A stretch of DNA of 64,000 nt from Microbacterium halotolerans. GTDB lineage: Bacteria > Actinomycetota > Actinomycetes > Actinomycetales > Microbacteriaceae. The DNA lies in the NCBI RefSeq assembly GCF_003569805.1, contig NZ_KZ984051.1:497779-561778 (forward strand), read 5' to 3'. This document shows, piece by piece, positions 45,513 through 54,796 of this stretch (positions are counted from its first letter, which is position 1; every line of letters begins with the position of its first letter). The position numbers and the translations under genes are program-made. The notes below the pieces were generated by a model, which saw only the letters and a program-made list of their open reading frames with translations, was not told the DNA's origin and did no database searches.

Positions 45513-46176
45513 CCGCTTCCGTCTCGATCCGATAGCCCACGCCGGGGACAGTGGCGATCACCCACGGCTCGCCCAGTCGCTTGCGCAGGGTCGACACTGT
45601 GATGCGCACGGCGTTCGTGAACGGGTCGGCGTTCTCATCCCAGGCACGCTCAAGCAGCTCCTCGGCGCTGACCACTCCGCCGCCGGCTCCGACGAGCACC
45701 TCGAGCACCGCGAACTGCTTGCGGGTGAGCGCGACATACCGGCCGTCGCGGAACACCTCGCGCCGGAACGGATCGACGCGCAGCCCCGCGAGCTCCCGCA
45801 CCGGTGGGCGAGTGGGAGTGCGGCGCCGGTCGAGCGCGCGCAGCCGCATCACCAGCTCGCGCAGTTCGAAGGGTTTGGTGAGGTAATCGTCGGCTCCCAG
45901 TTCGAAACCGCTCGCCTTGTCGTCGAGGCGGTCGGCCGCAGTCAGCATCAGGATCGGGATGCCGCTGCCTGAGGTCACGATCCATGCGGCAACTTCATCA
46001 CCTGACGGGCCGGGGATGTCGCGATCGAGCACCGCGAGGTCGTAGGAGTTCACAGACAACAGCTCGAGAGCGGTGTCGCCGTCGCCGGCGATATCGGCCG
46101 CGATGGCCTCCAGACGCAGCCCGTCGCGAATCGCCTCCGCCAGATAGGCCTCGTCGTCCACGATCAGCACTCTCAT
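45499..46176 (-). CDS. OmpR-family response regulator (VanR-like)
   Basis: Regulator of 225 residues: receiver domain with phosphoacceptor Asp51 (AVLDRDIPG), acidic pocket Asp7-Asp8, and Lys101 (LTKPF), then a winged-helix DNA-binding domain from about 125. ATG 46176 gives the canonical MRVLIVDDE start; longer readings are rejected. Divergent from vanY with 88 bases between starts, where it probably binds to control both sides. Confidence 0.9.
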   Translation of the reverse strand: MRVLIVDDEAYLAEAIRDGLRLEAIAADIAGDGDTALELLSVNSYDLAVLDRDIPGPSGDEVAAWIVTSGSGIPILMLTAADRLDDKASGFELGADDYLTKPFELRELVMRLRALDRRRTPTRPPVRELAGLRVDPFRREVFRDGRYVALTRKQFAVLEVLVGAGGGVVSAEELLERAWDENADPFTNAVRITVSTLRKRLGEPWVIATVPGVGYRIETEADAAP

Positions 46177-46264
46177 AGACGTCAGAGTATGCGCCTGGGC
46201 ATATCGCCTGCGTATCGAAGAACTCATACGTCATGACAACGTGCATCCGCCTTGGCTGGAGTGC

Positions 46265-47011
46265 ATGAACAGACCAGATCGCCCGAGAACATCGAGAAGC
46301 ACCTTCCAGAGCACTGACGCCGCTCGCTCCAAGAACCGGATGGGAGTCATCGTCGCGCGCAGTGCATTCGCCCTCGGCGTGGTCAGCCTGGTGGTGCTGA
46401 TCGTCACGCTCGGTGTCACGGCAGCCGGCACGCTCTGTGCGGCAGCATCATGCGCACCCTCGGAGCCAGGCGCCGCATCGAGCGGCGAGAGCATCGATCT
46501 CGGCGAAGATGAGTCGGATGGTCCGAGCGAACGCGAACAGACCGGAGCAGGGGCGGATGGTCCGGCGGCAGGTCCGGAATCCGGGGAGCTGCTCGAGAGC
46601 GTCACGCCGTCGGAGACAGGCGTGACCGCGCTGGCGAAACTCGATCCGGGTCTGTTGTCCGCAGTGCAGCAGGCGGCGCGCGACGCCGAGACGGACGGCA
46701 TCTCACTGTTGATCAACAGCGGGTGGCGTTCGGCGGGTTATCAAGCGCGGTTGCACGACGAGGCGATCGCCGAGTACGGCTCGGAGGACGAGGCCTCGAA
46801 ATGGGTCGATTCGGTCGAGTCGTCGGCGCATGTGACGGGGGATGCGGTCGATGTCGGCCCCTACAACGCGGCCGAATGGCTGTCTCGCAAGGGCGCGCGA
46901 TACGGACTCTGCCAGATCTACGCCAATGAGATCTGGCATTTCGAACTGCGACCTGACGCCGCTGATTCCGGATGCCCCGAGCGGCTTGCAGACGCATCCT
47001 CGGCACCGTAG
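46265..47011 (+). CDS. vanY: VanY-type D-alanyl-D-alanine carboxypeptidase
   Basis: Zinc peptidase of the M15B family, 248 residues. A membrane anchor near 33-57 is followed by a disordered acidic linker and the catalytic domain. Zinc and catalytic motifs are present as SGWRSAGYQ, SSAHVTGDAVDVG (His and Asp ligands) and EIWHFEL (catalytic Glu, third ligand His). It removes the terminal D-Ala from peptidoglycan precursors. GGAG 6 bases before ATG 46265 fixes the start. No vanH, vanA or vanX gene is in the window. Confidence 0.9.
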   Translation: MNRPDRPRTSRSTFQSTDAARSKNRMGVIVARSAFALGVVSLVVLIVTLGVTAAGTLCAAASCAPSEPGAASSGESIDLGEDESDGPSEREQTGAGADGPAAGPESGELLESVTPSETGVTALAKLDPGLLSAVQQAARDAETDGISLLINSGWRSAGYQARLHDEAIAEYGSEDEASKWVDSVESSAHVTGDAVDVGPYNAAEWLSRKGARYGLCQIYANEIWHFELRPDAADSGCPERLADASSAP

Positions 47012-47129
47012 AGGAGTTGGAGTTCAGACTGCCCGCGAGGGGAACGATCCCATGCGTCCCGGCAGCACCCCGACGGGACCGCTCAACGTGACGAGAGTCG
47101 GGGCGGAGCCGGAGCTTCAGCAAGGCGCG

Positions 47130-47909
47130 TCACACCGCCACCGCCACCGCCTCGCCGGCTCCGGGCGAACCACCCAGCACCCGCCGCAGGATGATCCTCT
47201 CCCCCAGGGTCCAGGTCGTCGTCGTGAGCAGGTAGAGGGCGGCGGCAAGCGGTACGAACGCGGCGACCGCTGCCGTGATGAAGGGCATGAAGCTCAGCAC
47301 GCGCATCATCCGGGACAGGTCGGGCGCTCCCTCCGGGCGCTCGGCCGGGGTCGTCGGCATGAGCAGACGGCGCGAGGCCTGCGCGACGATCGCGATCAGC
47401 ACCATGATCGCGACGAACACGGCAGCGGACCCCCAATCGGCGGTACCTGCGGCGATCTGCCCGATGAGCCCTGCGTCCAGCGGGATGCCCAGGAAGGTAT
47501 GCGTCAGCAGCTCGTTGGCATGCCCATCGATGGTCTGCCGGATGAACAGCCCGTATACGGCCATCAGCAGCGGCGTCTGCGCGAGCACGGGCAGACAGCC
47601 GGCGAACGGCGACGACTTCTCCGCCGCATAGAGCTCCATCGTCTTGCGCTGGAGCAGCTCGGGGTTCTTCTTGTGCCGTCTCTGGAGCTCTGCGAGCTGC
47701 GGGGCGAGTCGCTGCCGGATGATGCCTGCCCTGACCTGCGACCGGCCGACGGGTATCAGCACGATGCGCACCGCGATCGTGAGCAGGATGACCGCGGCCG
47801 CCGCGCTCCCGGTGCCGGCCAGCGGTTCGAGCAGCTCGCTGAGCCGGGTGACCAGCCAGTACGCGGCGCTGATCAGGATTCGGATGGGTGGGAATTCGTA
47901 GATGTCCAT
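47130..47909 (-). CDS. yidC: YidC/Oxa1-type membrane insertase (second type)
   Basis: Protein of 259 residues with about five membrane segments. The cytoplasmic hairpin PQLAELQRRHKKNPELLQRK is near 67-86, the family core SPFAGCLPVLAQTPLLMAVY near 97-116, and a positively charged groove residue in VGRSQVRAG near 52-60. It is not near rnpA or rpmH, so it is an accessory paralogue and not the housekeeping copy. ATG 47909 is chosen; the preceding 80 in-frame codons have no family match. Confidence 0.88.
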   Translation of the reverse strand: MDIYEFPPIRILISAAYWLVTRLSELLEPLAGTGSAAAAVILLTIAVRIVLIPVGRSQVRAGIIRQRLAPQLAELQRRHKKNPELLQRKTMELYAAEKSSPFAGCLPVLAQTPLLMAVYGLFIRQTIDGHANELLTHTFLGIPLDAGLIGQIAAGTADWGSAAVFVAIMVLIAIVAQASRRLLMPTTPAERPEGAPDLSRMMRVLSFMPFITAAVAAFVPLAAALYLLTTTTWTLGERIILRRVLGGSPGAGEAVAVAV

Positions 47910-48027
47910 GTCGTTCTCGTCTCGTTCTGAGGGATGTCGATCGATTGATCGCCTCGTGAGAACGACGAACCCACCCGCGGCGTGCGGGAGAGCATTCCCT
48001 GCTGAGATCAGCAGGGGAGGTCGTCGC

Positions 48028-48357
48028 TCAGGCCGAGGCGTGAACGACGAACGACGGCGCGCGCACCATGGCGGTGCCGCGCGTGCCAGGCTCGCCGGGG
48101 TACCGACGGACGGGAGCTGTGCGAACGCGCAGGCCGCTCGGCGGCGCATTCGGGGCGATCAGCAGCGCGCGGGTCAGCGTGCGGAGTACAGTCCGCGGAA
48201 CGACGACCGCGACGATGAGGGCACCGACGGCGAGGAGGAGCAGCGCCTGGAACGGCGACGACGGGAGGTGCGAACCGAACGCGACCGTGAGCGTCAGCGC
48301 GATGAAGTGAAGAGCAAGCCACAGCGAAACCAGCACCGCTCTCACCTCCAACCGCAT
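48028..48357 (-). CDS. DUF6412-like small membrane protein
   Basis: Protein of 109 residues with two membrane segments (about 7-28 and 36-58) and a basic, Pro-rich C-terminal tail. It precedes the yidC-like gene by 118 bases on the same strand; I recall DUF6412 proteins next to YidC paralogues in actinobacteria, so partnership in membrane protein insertion is inferred. Start ATG 48357 is preferred to 48408. No enzymatic motif is seen. Confidence 0.6.
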   Translation of the reverse strand: MRLEVRAVLVSLWLALHFIALTLTVAFGSHLPSSPFQALLLLAVGALIVAVVVPRTVLRTLTRALLIAPNAPPSGLRVRTAPVRRYPGEPGTRGTAMVRAPSFVVHASA

Positions 48358-48502
48358 CGGGTGCGGCCACTCTACTCGGAACGCTCGTTCCCCGAACAGA
48401 TGAGGCACGTCGCAGCGCCTGCATCCGAACGCTGCAGGCGCTGCGAACCGCGCCGGTCAGTCGATGCTGATGCGGTCGACCGATCCGGACATCCTGGCGA
48501 CC

Positions 48503-49918
48503 CTATTGCGGTCGGCCGTACGTCTCGAGAAGGCGGAGCCATATCTCGCTGATCGTCGGGTAGGCGGGAACGGCGTGCCAGAGCCGATCGATGGTGACCT
48601 CGCCCACGATCGCGACGGTCGCGGCGTGCACGAGTTCGGCGACGTCCTGACCGACGAATGTCGCGCCGACCACGACATGGCGCCCTTCATCGACGACGAG
48701 CTTCGCCCGTCCCGTGTAGCCGTCGGCGTGGAGGCTGGCGCCTGCCACCTGGCCGAGTTCGTACTCGACTGCGCGGACGCGGAAACCCTCCTCGCGCGCC
48801 TGAGCCTCGGTGCGCCCGACGGCTGCGATCTCGGGATCGGTGAACACGACGCGCGGCACGGCGCTGCGGTCGGCCGTGGCGACGTGCTTCCCCCACGGGG
48901 CATCGGAGACGGGGTCGCCGTTCAGCCGGGCCGCGATCGCCTCGCCTGCGGCGCGTGCCTGATACTTGCCCTGGTGGGTCAGCAGCGCCCGCTGGTTCAC
49001 GTCGCCGACGGCGTATAGCCAGTCGGTGCCGTCGACGCGCATCGTGTCATCGACCGACAGCTCCGTGCCGACCCCGATCGTGTCGAGGCCGATGGAGTCG
49101 ACGGCGGGGCGGCGTCCGGTGGCGACCAGGATCTCCTCGGCGACGAGCTCGGTGCCGTCATCGAGCACGACGGTGACGATCCCTTCCTGGTCGCGGTCGA
49201 CGCGAGTCGGCACGGTTCCCGTGCGCACGTCCACTCCTTCGTCGGCCAACGCCGTCGCGACGAGCTCGCCGGCGAAGGCCTCCTCGTGATTCAGGATGGC
49301 ACCGCGAGAGAGCAGCGAGACGCGCGAACCGAGCGAGGAGAATGCGAAAGCCATCTCGGTGCCTGCAACGCCACCCCCGATGATGACGATCCGAGACGGG
49401 ACGTGGTCGGCCGATGTCGCCTCGCGGGTGCCCCACGGAGCGGCATCGGCGAGTCCCGCGATGTTCGGGAGAACGGGGACGGAACCGGTCGCCAGCGCGA
49501 CGGCTCTCGCCGAGTGAACGCGGTCGTCGACCTGCACAAGGCCGCGGCCGACCAGTCTGCCCCGGCCGCGGATCAGATCGATGCCGGCGGATTCGACCCA
49601 GGCGGCCTGCGCCTCATCGTTCCAATCGCTGGTGAACGCCGTCCGCCGAGCGAGGACCGCGGAAGGATCGAAAGTTCCGGAGACTGCCTCGCGTGCGCCG
49701 GGGAGCCGACGAGCCGCGCGGACGGCCTGCCCTGAGCGGAGAAGCGCTTTGGAGGGCATGCACGCCCAGTAGGAGCATTCTCCTCCGACGAGGTCGGACT
49801 CGACGATGGCGACCCGTAAACCGCGTCGGGTCGCGTAGTCGGCGACGTTCTCTCCGACGGCGCCGCCGCCGATGACGATCAGGTCGTAGTCGTGCATGGG
49901 GTTCTCGGCGGCGGTCAT
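48503..49918 (-). CDS. FAD-dependent pyridine nucleotide-disulfide oxidoreductase
   Basis: Class I flavoprotein reductase of 471 residues. FAD motif GGGAVG is at 17-22, the redox disulfide Cys48-x4-Cys53 is in GGECSYWACMPSK, and the NAD(P) motif GGGVAGTEMA is near 172-181. The dimerisation-domain motif that in lipoamide dehydrogenase has His before PT-x-SE reads AYPTISE here, with Tyr replacing the catalytic His, as in transhydrogenase-like members. It is therefore not a standard E3 subunit. A ribosome site (GGGAGA) precedes ATG. It follows sulfatase 1 by 98 bases. Confidence 0.85.
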   Translation of the reverse strand: MTAAENPMHDYDLIVIGGGAVGENVADYATRRGLRVAIVESDLVGGECSYWACMPSKALLRSGQAVRAARRLPGAREAVSGTFDPSAVLARRTAFTSDWNDEAQAAWVESAGIDLIRGRGRLVGRGLVQVDDRVHSARAVALATGSVPVLPNIAGLADAAPWGTREATSADHVPSRIVIIGGGVAGTEMAFAFSSLGSRVSLLSRGAILNHEEAFAGELVATALADEGVDVRTGTVPTRVDRDQEGIVTVVLDDGTELVAEEILVATGRRPAVDSIGLDTIGVGTELSVDDTMRVDGTDWLYAVGDVNQRALLTHQGKYQARAAGEAIAARLNGDPVSDAPWGKHVATADRSAVPRVVFTDPEIAAVGRTEAQAREEGFRVRAVEYELGQVAGASLHADGYTGRAKLVVDEGRHVVVGATFVGQDVAELVHAATVAIVGEVTIDRLWHAVPAYPTISEIWLRLLETYGRPQ

Positions 49919-50016
49919 GCCGTCTCCCTTCGTAGCATGATGCTGAGTCGGATCGCGGAGATCCGGAAGAGGCTCCCTCCCAGTGTGGCGTATCAGGCGA
50001 CGGTGGGGGTGGTGAT

Positions 50017-51576
50017 TCAGCCCACAGCGCGGGCACGGGAGATGCCGCGGGCGTCGAGGTCCCTGAGGAAGTCCTCCCATGGAATGACCCCGTGCTCACG
50101 GGCCCATGCCTCCCACAGCTCGGCGAGCTCCTCCACCATCTCCGGCCGCCCGTCCGCCAGATCCTCGCTCTCGCTCCGGTCCGTTGAGATGTCGTACAGC
50201 TCCCAGGCGCTGCCCCACTCCCTGACCAGCTTGTACGAGCCGCGCCGCACCGCGGCGTTGCCGATGTGCTCCCAGAACAGCGTGCGGTCGTGATCGACCA
50301 CGGACGGGTGACGCCACGCGCTGAGGAGCGACTCGCCGTCTGTGTCGTGCGTGCCGCCCACAGCGTCCATGACCGTAGCGACGACGTCGATGACGTGCCC
50401 GGCCGAGTGGCTGATCGCACCGCCCGCGGGGATGCCCCCGCCGGGCCAGCTGGCGATGAACGGCGTCGAGATGCCGCCCTCGTGCACCCACCTCTTCCAC
50501 ATGCGGAACGGAGTGTTCGAGACCGTCGCCCAGTCGCGGCCGTAGCTCTGGTAGGTCGTGTCCGAGCCTGGCATGACCGCCGGGTCGTTGCCGATGACGA
50601 TCTCGCGCCCGTCCGGTGTGGTGCGCGGGCAGACGAGCTCCGAGAACCTGTCAAGGCCAGGAGGCAGCTCTTCGGCGCACCCGCCGTTGTCGGAGAGGAA
50701 CAGGACGATCGTGTCGTCGGCGGCACCCGTCTCGTCCAGTGCGTCGAGAAGGCGTCCTACCCCCTGGTCGAGCGAGGCGACCTGCGCGGCGTACACGGCC
50801 ATCCGCTCGACCTGCCAATCAGCCTCGTCGTCCGACCAGTCCGGCGTCGGGTGACCCGGGGGGAGCCGGTCGACGCCGGAGACGAGTCCGAGCTCGTCGA
50901 GCCTCCGGAGACGCTCCGTCCGAAGCGCAGTCCACCCCTTGCGGAATCGGTCGCGGTACTGCGCGATCTCCTCCTCTCGTGCCTGCAGCGGCCAGTGCGG
51001 AGCCGTATAGGCCATGTAGAGGAAGAACGGCGACTGCGACGCGTGCTCGCGGATGAACTGCTCACCGCTCGCGGTGATGTCGTCGGTGAAGTAGTACCCC
51101 TCCCCGAGTTCGTCCCCGGAGAGGCGGGTCTCCTGTTCCACCAGCGGTGGCTGGTAGAAGCTCGATGCTCCGGGCAGGATTCCGCGGAATCGGTCGAAGC
51201 CCCGGCGCGTGGGCCAGGTGTCTGAGGGCGTACGGTGCTCGCTCGACAGGTGCCACTTGCCGAACAGGCCGTTGATGTAGCCGTGCTCCGACAGCCGCTC
51301 GGCGAGCGTGGGAGCATCGAGCGACAGCGAGCCCCGGTAGCCGTTCGGCCGATGATCGGTCGTCAGGACGCCGATCCCGACCGAATGCGGGTGGCGGCCG
51401 GTCAGCAGCGCCGCACGTGACGGGCTGCAGCGCGGGGTGACGTAGAACGAGCTCATGCGGACGCCGCGCGAGGCCAGGCGGTCGAGGTTGGGGGTGTCCA
51501 TCTCGCCCCCGAACGGCGCGATGTCGGAGTACCCGAGGTCATCTGCGAGTATGACGATCACATTGGGCTTCGTCAT
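50017..51576 (-). CDS. Type I sulfatase (arylsulfatase-like), copy 1
   Basis: Sulfate-ester hydrolase of 519 residues. Cys50 in PRCSPSRAALLTG (C-x-P-S-R) is the site converted to formylglycine. Metal ligands Asp11-Asp12 (LADDLG) and a later SDNGG motif (near 235) are intact. No signal peptide is seen, so it probably acts in the cytoplasm on imported substrate. ATG overlaps the TetR stop, placing it at the end of the transporter operon. No formylglycine-generating enzyme is in the window; one must be encoded elsewhere. Confidence 0.9.
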   Translation of the reverse strand: MTKPNVIVILADDLGYSDIAPFGGEMDTPNLDRLASRGVRMSSFYVTPRCSPSRAALLTGRHPHSVGIGVLTTDHRPNGYRGSLSLDAPTLAERLSEHGYINGLFGKWHLSSEHRTPSDTWPTRRGFDRFRGILPGASSFYQPPLVEQETRLSGDELGEGYYFTDDITASGEQFIREHASQSPFFLYMAYTAPHWPLQAREEEIAQYRDRFRKGWTALRTERLRRLDELGLVSGVDRLPPGHPTPDWSDDEADWQVERMAVYAAQVASLDQGVGRLLDALDETGAADDTIVLFLSDNGGCAEELPPGLDRFSELVCPRTTPDGREIVIGNDPAVMPGSDTTYQSYGRDWATVSNTPFRMWKRWVHEGGISTPFIASWPGGGIPAGGAISHSAGHVIDVVATVMDAVGGTHDTDGESLLSAWRHPSVVDHDRTLFWEHIGNAAVRRGSYKLVREWGSAWELYDISTDRSESEDLADGRPEMVEELAELWEAWAREHGVIPWEDFLRDLDARGISRARAVG

Positions 51577-52208
51577 GAGAGGCCCTCTTCTCGAAGATCG
51601 TCTCTCAGATACGGCCGAAGCAGGATCATGATCTTCGACACCGCCTCGTGTCGTGAGAACGCCGAGGTGTCGATGAGCCACTGCGCACCCAACCCGTGCG
51701 AGAGCGCCATGATCCATCTGGCGAGGGTCTCCGCGTCCAGCCCCTCGGGCAGCCGATCCACGTCGACGACCTCGGTGACGTAGCCGATCATGCGCTCGAC
51801 GAGCGACTTGTTCCGCTGCACGAACCAGTCGTGGCCCGGATGGTCCTCCGCCAGAGCCTCCGCCGACAGAATCACGAAGAGCTGGACGAGGGCGGGGTTG
51901 TCGTCGTTGAGCTCGAGCGTTCGGAAGTACGCCGACAGACCGTCGACGCCGTTCGCACGGCCAGCCGCGCTCAACCGCTCGTTGCCCGCCTCCCGCTCCT
52001 GCAGCACCGCGATCAGGAGCGCGGCCTTCGTCGGGAAGTAGTGGAAGATGCCGGCCTGAGTGATACCGACCGTCGCGGCGATGTCGGCCAGACTCACACT
52101 GTTGAAGCCCCCACCGGCGAACAGTTCGGCCGCGACGTCGAGGATCTCCTTGCGACGTGCGACGCCGCGAGCCTGCGGCGCGCGTCCGCTCGTACCTGGC
52201 TGACTCAT
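51573..52208 (-). CDS. TetR-family regulator of the transporter operon
   Basis: Regulator of 211 residues with an N-terminal TetR helix-turn-helix (LADIAATVGITQAGIFHYFP near 42-61) and a ligand-binding domain. ATG 52208 has a purine-rich ribosome site (AAAGGGG) and fits the family; a start 39 bases upstream is less likely. It is cotranscribed with the ABC transporter and sulfatase 1, so the palindrome upstream of the binding-protein gene (57480-57503) is a natural autoregulatory target. Confidence 0.87.
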   Translation of the reverse strand: MSQPGTSGRAPQARGVARRKEILDVAAELFAGGGFNSVSLADIAATVGITQAGIFHYFPTKAALLIAVLQEREAGNERLSAAGRANGVDGLSAYFRTLELNDDNPALVQLFVILSAEALAEDHPGHDWFVQRNKSLVERMIGYVTEVVDVDRLPEGLDAETLARWIMALSHGLGAQWLIDTSAFSRHEAVSKIMILLRPYLRDDLREEGLS

Positions 52209-52243
52209 CGAGGCCCCTTTCGAGGTTTTCTGGGCGGGAGGAA

Positions 52244-53875
52244 TCATGCGATGGCCTTGTCCAGATCCGGCGTCGCAGCCAGCAACGTCCGAGTGTACTC
52301 GTCGCTCGGAGAGCCGAACACCTGAGCGGCCGTGCCCTGCTCGACGAGGCGGCCCTTGTGCATGACCGCGACGCGATGGCTGATCTCTCGCACCACGGCG
52401 AGGTCGTGCGAGATGAAGAGGTAGGCGAGCTTCAAGTCGCGCTGCAGCTCCTTCAGCAGCTCCAGGATCTGCGCCTGGATGGACACGTCGAGGGCGGAGA
52501 CGGGCTCGTCGAGGATCAGCAGCTGCGGATCGGTGGCGAGAGCCCGCGCGATCCCGATGCGCTGGCGCTGCCCACCTGAGAAGGCCCACGGGTAGCGGTC
52601 CAGGTACTCCGCTCCGAGGCTGACGCGCTCGAGCAGCTCGACGGCGCGCCCACGCAGGTCCTTCCGCGGCACCCCGGCGACCTGCAGCGCTTCCTCGATC
52701 GACTGGCCGGCGGTTCGACGCGGATTCAGGGACGAGTACGGGTCCTGGAAGACGTACTGCACAGCGCGGATGTTCTCGTTCCGCTGCTCCGAGCCCACAT
52801 TCAGGATCGAACGACCAGAAATCAGGATGTCGCCCTCGGCGAGATCGTTGATACCGACGATCGTGCGCGACAACGTGGACTTTCCGCAGCCCGACTCTCC
52901 CACGAGCGCCAGAGTCTCGCCCTCCCCGATCCGCAACGAGACGCCGTCGACGGCATAGAACGCAGTGGCGCGTCGGAGCAGCCCCCGTCGCTGCGTGCTG
53001 ACGTCGACCCGCAGATCCCGCACCTCGAGGACCGAGGTCGTCGCCGGTTCGGGGCTGTCGTCCCGCAGCGGAGCATCCATCTTGGGGATCGCCGCCATGA
53101 GCCCGACAGTGTACGGGTCGGCGGGCCTCCTCAGCACCTGGGCGACCGGACCGCGCTCGACGATGCGGCCTCGGTACATGACCACGACGTCGTCGCACAG
53201 CTCGGCCACGACGCCCATGTCGTGCGTGATGAAGACGATGCCGATTCCGAGGTCATCGCGGAGGTCGCGCAGCAGGTCCAGTATCTGGGCTTGGACCGTC
53301 ACATCCAGCGCCGTGGTCGGCTCGTCGGCGATCAGGATCTCTGGATCGTTGGCAAGTGCGATCGCGATCACGACCCGCTGGCGCATCCCACCGGAGAACT
53401 GGTGCGGATACCTCTCCGCTGCTGCTTCCGGGTCGGGGATCCCCACCTTGTGGAGCAGCTCGATGGCGCGCCTTTCGGCATCCGCTCGGCTGACGCCGTG
53501 GATGCGCATCGCCTCGGCGACCTGCTCCTTGACCCGGAGAACCGGATTCAGCGCCGATTGAGGGTCCTGGAAGATCATCGCGACGCGTGTCCCGCGGATG
53601 GTCTGCATCTCCTTGTCGGGCAGCGACACGACATCGCGTCCAGCGAGCTCGATCCGTCCGCGGGAGACGCGTCCGGGGTGCCGGACCATCCGCATGATCG
53701 CGCGGGACGTGACGGACTTGCCGGATCCGGACTCTCCGACGATGCCGAGGATCTGACCGGGTCGGAGCTCGAACGAGACGCCATCGACCGCAAGAAGGGT
53801 GCCGGAGGGCAGGTCGAAGGTCACCTGAAGGTCATCGACGACGAGAATCGGCGCGGCGCTGCTCTCATTGCTCAT
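52244..53875 (-). CDS. Fused Opp/Dpp-type ABC ATPase (two nucleotide-binding domains)
   Basis: Protein of 543 residues containing both ATPases of an oligopeptide-type importer in one chain. Walker A motifs are GESGSGKS near 44-51 and GESGCGKST near 327-335; signatures are FSGGMRQRV and FSGGQRQRI, each followed by a Walker B with DEP. The C-terminal halves carry the Opp-family domain with substrate-side extensions. Overlaps the permease gene by ATGA. Opp-type importers carry peptides but some move oligosaccharides, which the sulfatase and GH3 context favours here. Confidence 0.92.
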   Translation of the reverse strand: MSNESSAAPILVVDDLQVTFDLPSGTLLAVDGVSFELRPGQILGIVGESGSGKSVTSRAIMRMVRHPGRVSRGRIELAGRDVVSLPDKEMQTIRGTRVAMIFQDPQSALNPVLRVKEQVAEAMRIHGVSRADAERRAIELLHKVGIPDPEAAAERYPHQFSGGMRQRVVIAIALANDPEILIADEPTTALDVTVQAQILDLLRDLRDDLGIGIVFITHDMGVVAELCDDVVVMYRGRIVERGPVAQVLRRPADPYTVGLMAAIPKMDAPLRDDSPEPATTSVLEVRDLRVDVSTQRRGLLRRATAFYAVDGVSLRIGEGETLALVGESGCGKSTLSRTIVGINDLAEGDILISGRSILNVGSEQRNENIRAVQYVFQDPYSSLNPRRTAGQSIEEALQVAGVPRKDLRGRAVELLERVSLGAEYLDRYPWAFSGGQRQRIGIARALATDPQLLILDEPVSALDVSIQAQILELLKELQRDLKLAYLFISHDLAVVREISHRVAVMHKGRLVEQGTAAQVFGSPSDEYTRTLLAATPDLDKAIA

Positions 53876-54795
53876 TTGCGGTTCACCGTTTCATTGAGTG
53901 CGTCGGATATGAGACTGAACGACATCGCCAGCAGGATGAGCACGATCGTCGGACCCAGGATGTACATCGGCGCCTGTTCGATGAAGCGCATCCCGACGTT
54001 CAGAAGCGAGCCGAGCGAGGGCTCTGGTGGCTGGATACCCAGACCGATGATGCTGAGGCCCGACTCTATGAAGATCGCGACGACGACGAACAGTGCCCCA
54101 CTCACCAGGATCGGGTCGATGGAGTTGGGCAGGATGTGACGCACCAGGATCGTGCCCTTGCGAATGCCGAGCGCTCGGGCCGCGATGACGTACTCGCGGT
54201 TCATCTGCTCCAGCAGCGCCGCGCGCGCCTGGCGCCCGAAGAACGGCAGCCCCCCGATCGTGATCGCGACGACCAGCGCACCCCAGCCGGCCCCCATGAT
54301 CAGCGCGATGCAGATTCCGAGCACGATGCCGGGGAAACCGAGGATGATGTCGAGCAGACGCTGCACGAGCGATCCGGCCAGCCTCGACAGGGCGCCGATG
54401 AGCCCCAGCGTCGTCCCCAGGACCATGCTCAGCGGCACGGCCACGAGGATGATGGTGAAGTCGGTGCGAAGACCGTAGATCGTGCGCACGAGCAGATCGC
54501 GACCGAGATCATCGGTGCCGAAAGCGTGCGCCAGGCTCGGGCCTGCGAGCGAGTTCGCGCTCTGCTGGTCGTACCCATCGGGAAAGATCAGCGGAGCAAG
54601 CAGAGCCAGGGCGGCGAGAAGGGCCAAGACGATGAGTCCGCTCATCCCGCGTGGCGAGCGGAACCCGGCGAGGTAGCGACGCAGAGTCGCATTCGGGGTC
54701 AGTCGTCGTTGGAGTCCCTCGATCGTGCGGACGGCGTGCGTCGACGGAACGGTCGACTTCTCCGTCTTGCGGAGGCGGGGAGGAAGCTCTGACAT
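53872..54795 (-). CDS. Opp/Dpp-type ABC permease (DppC-like)
   Basis: Inner-membrane permease of 307 residues with a long cytoplasmic N-terminus (about 50 residues) and six membrane segments. The EAA loop lies around 205-235 (ARAALLEQMNREYVIAARAL). GTDDLGRD near 94-101 is the typical DppC periplasmic motif. Starts one base after the DppB-like gene ends. Confidence 0.92.
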   Translation of the reverse strand: MSELPPRLRKTEKSTVPSTHAVRTIEGLQRRLTPNATLRRYLAGFRSPRGMSGLIVLALLAALALLAPLIFPDGYDQQSANSLAGPSLAHAFGTDDLGRDLLVRTIYGLRTDFTIILVAVPLSMVLGTTLGLIGALSRLAGSLVQRLLDIILGFPGIVLGICIALIMGAGWGALVVAITIGGLPFFGRQARAALLEQMNREYVIAARALGIRKGTILVRHILPNSIDPILVSGALFVVVAIFIESGLSIIGLGIQPPEPSLGSLLNVGMRFIEQAPMYILGPTIVLILLAMSFSLISDALNETVNRK

Positions 54796-54796
54796 G

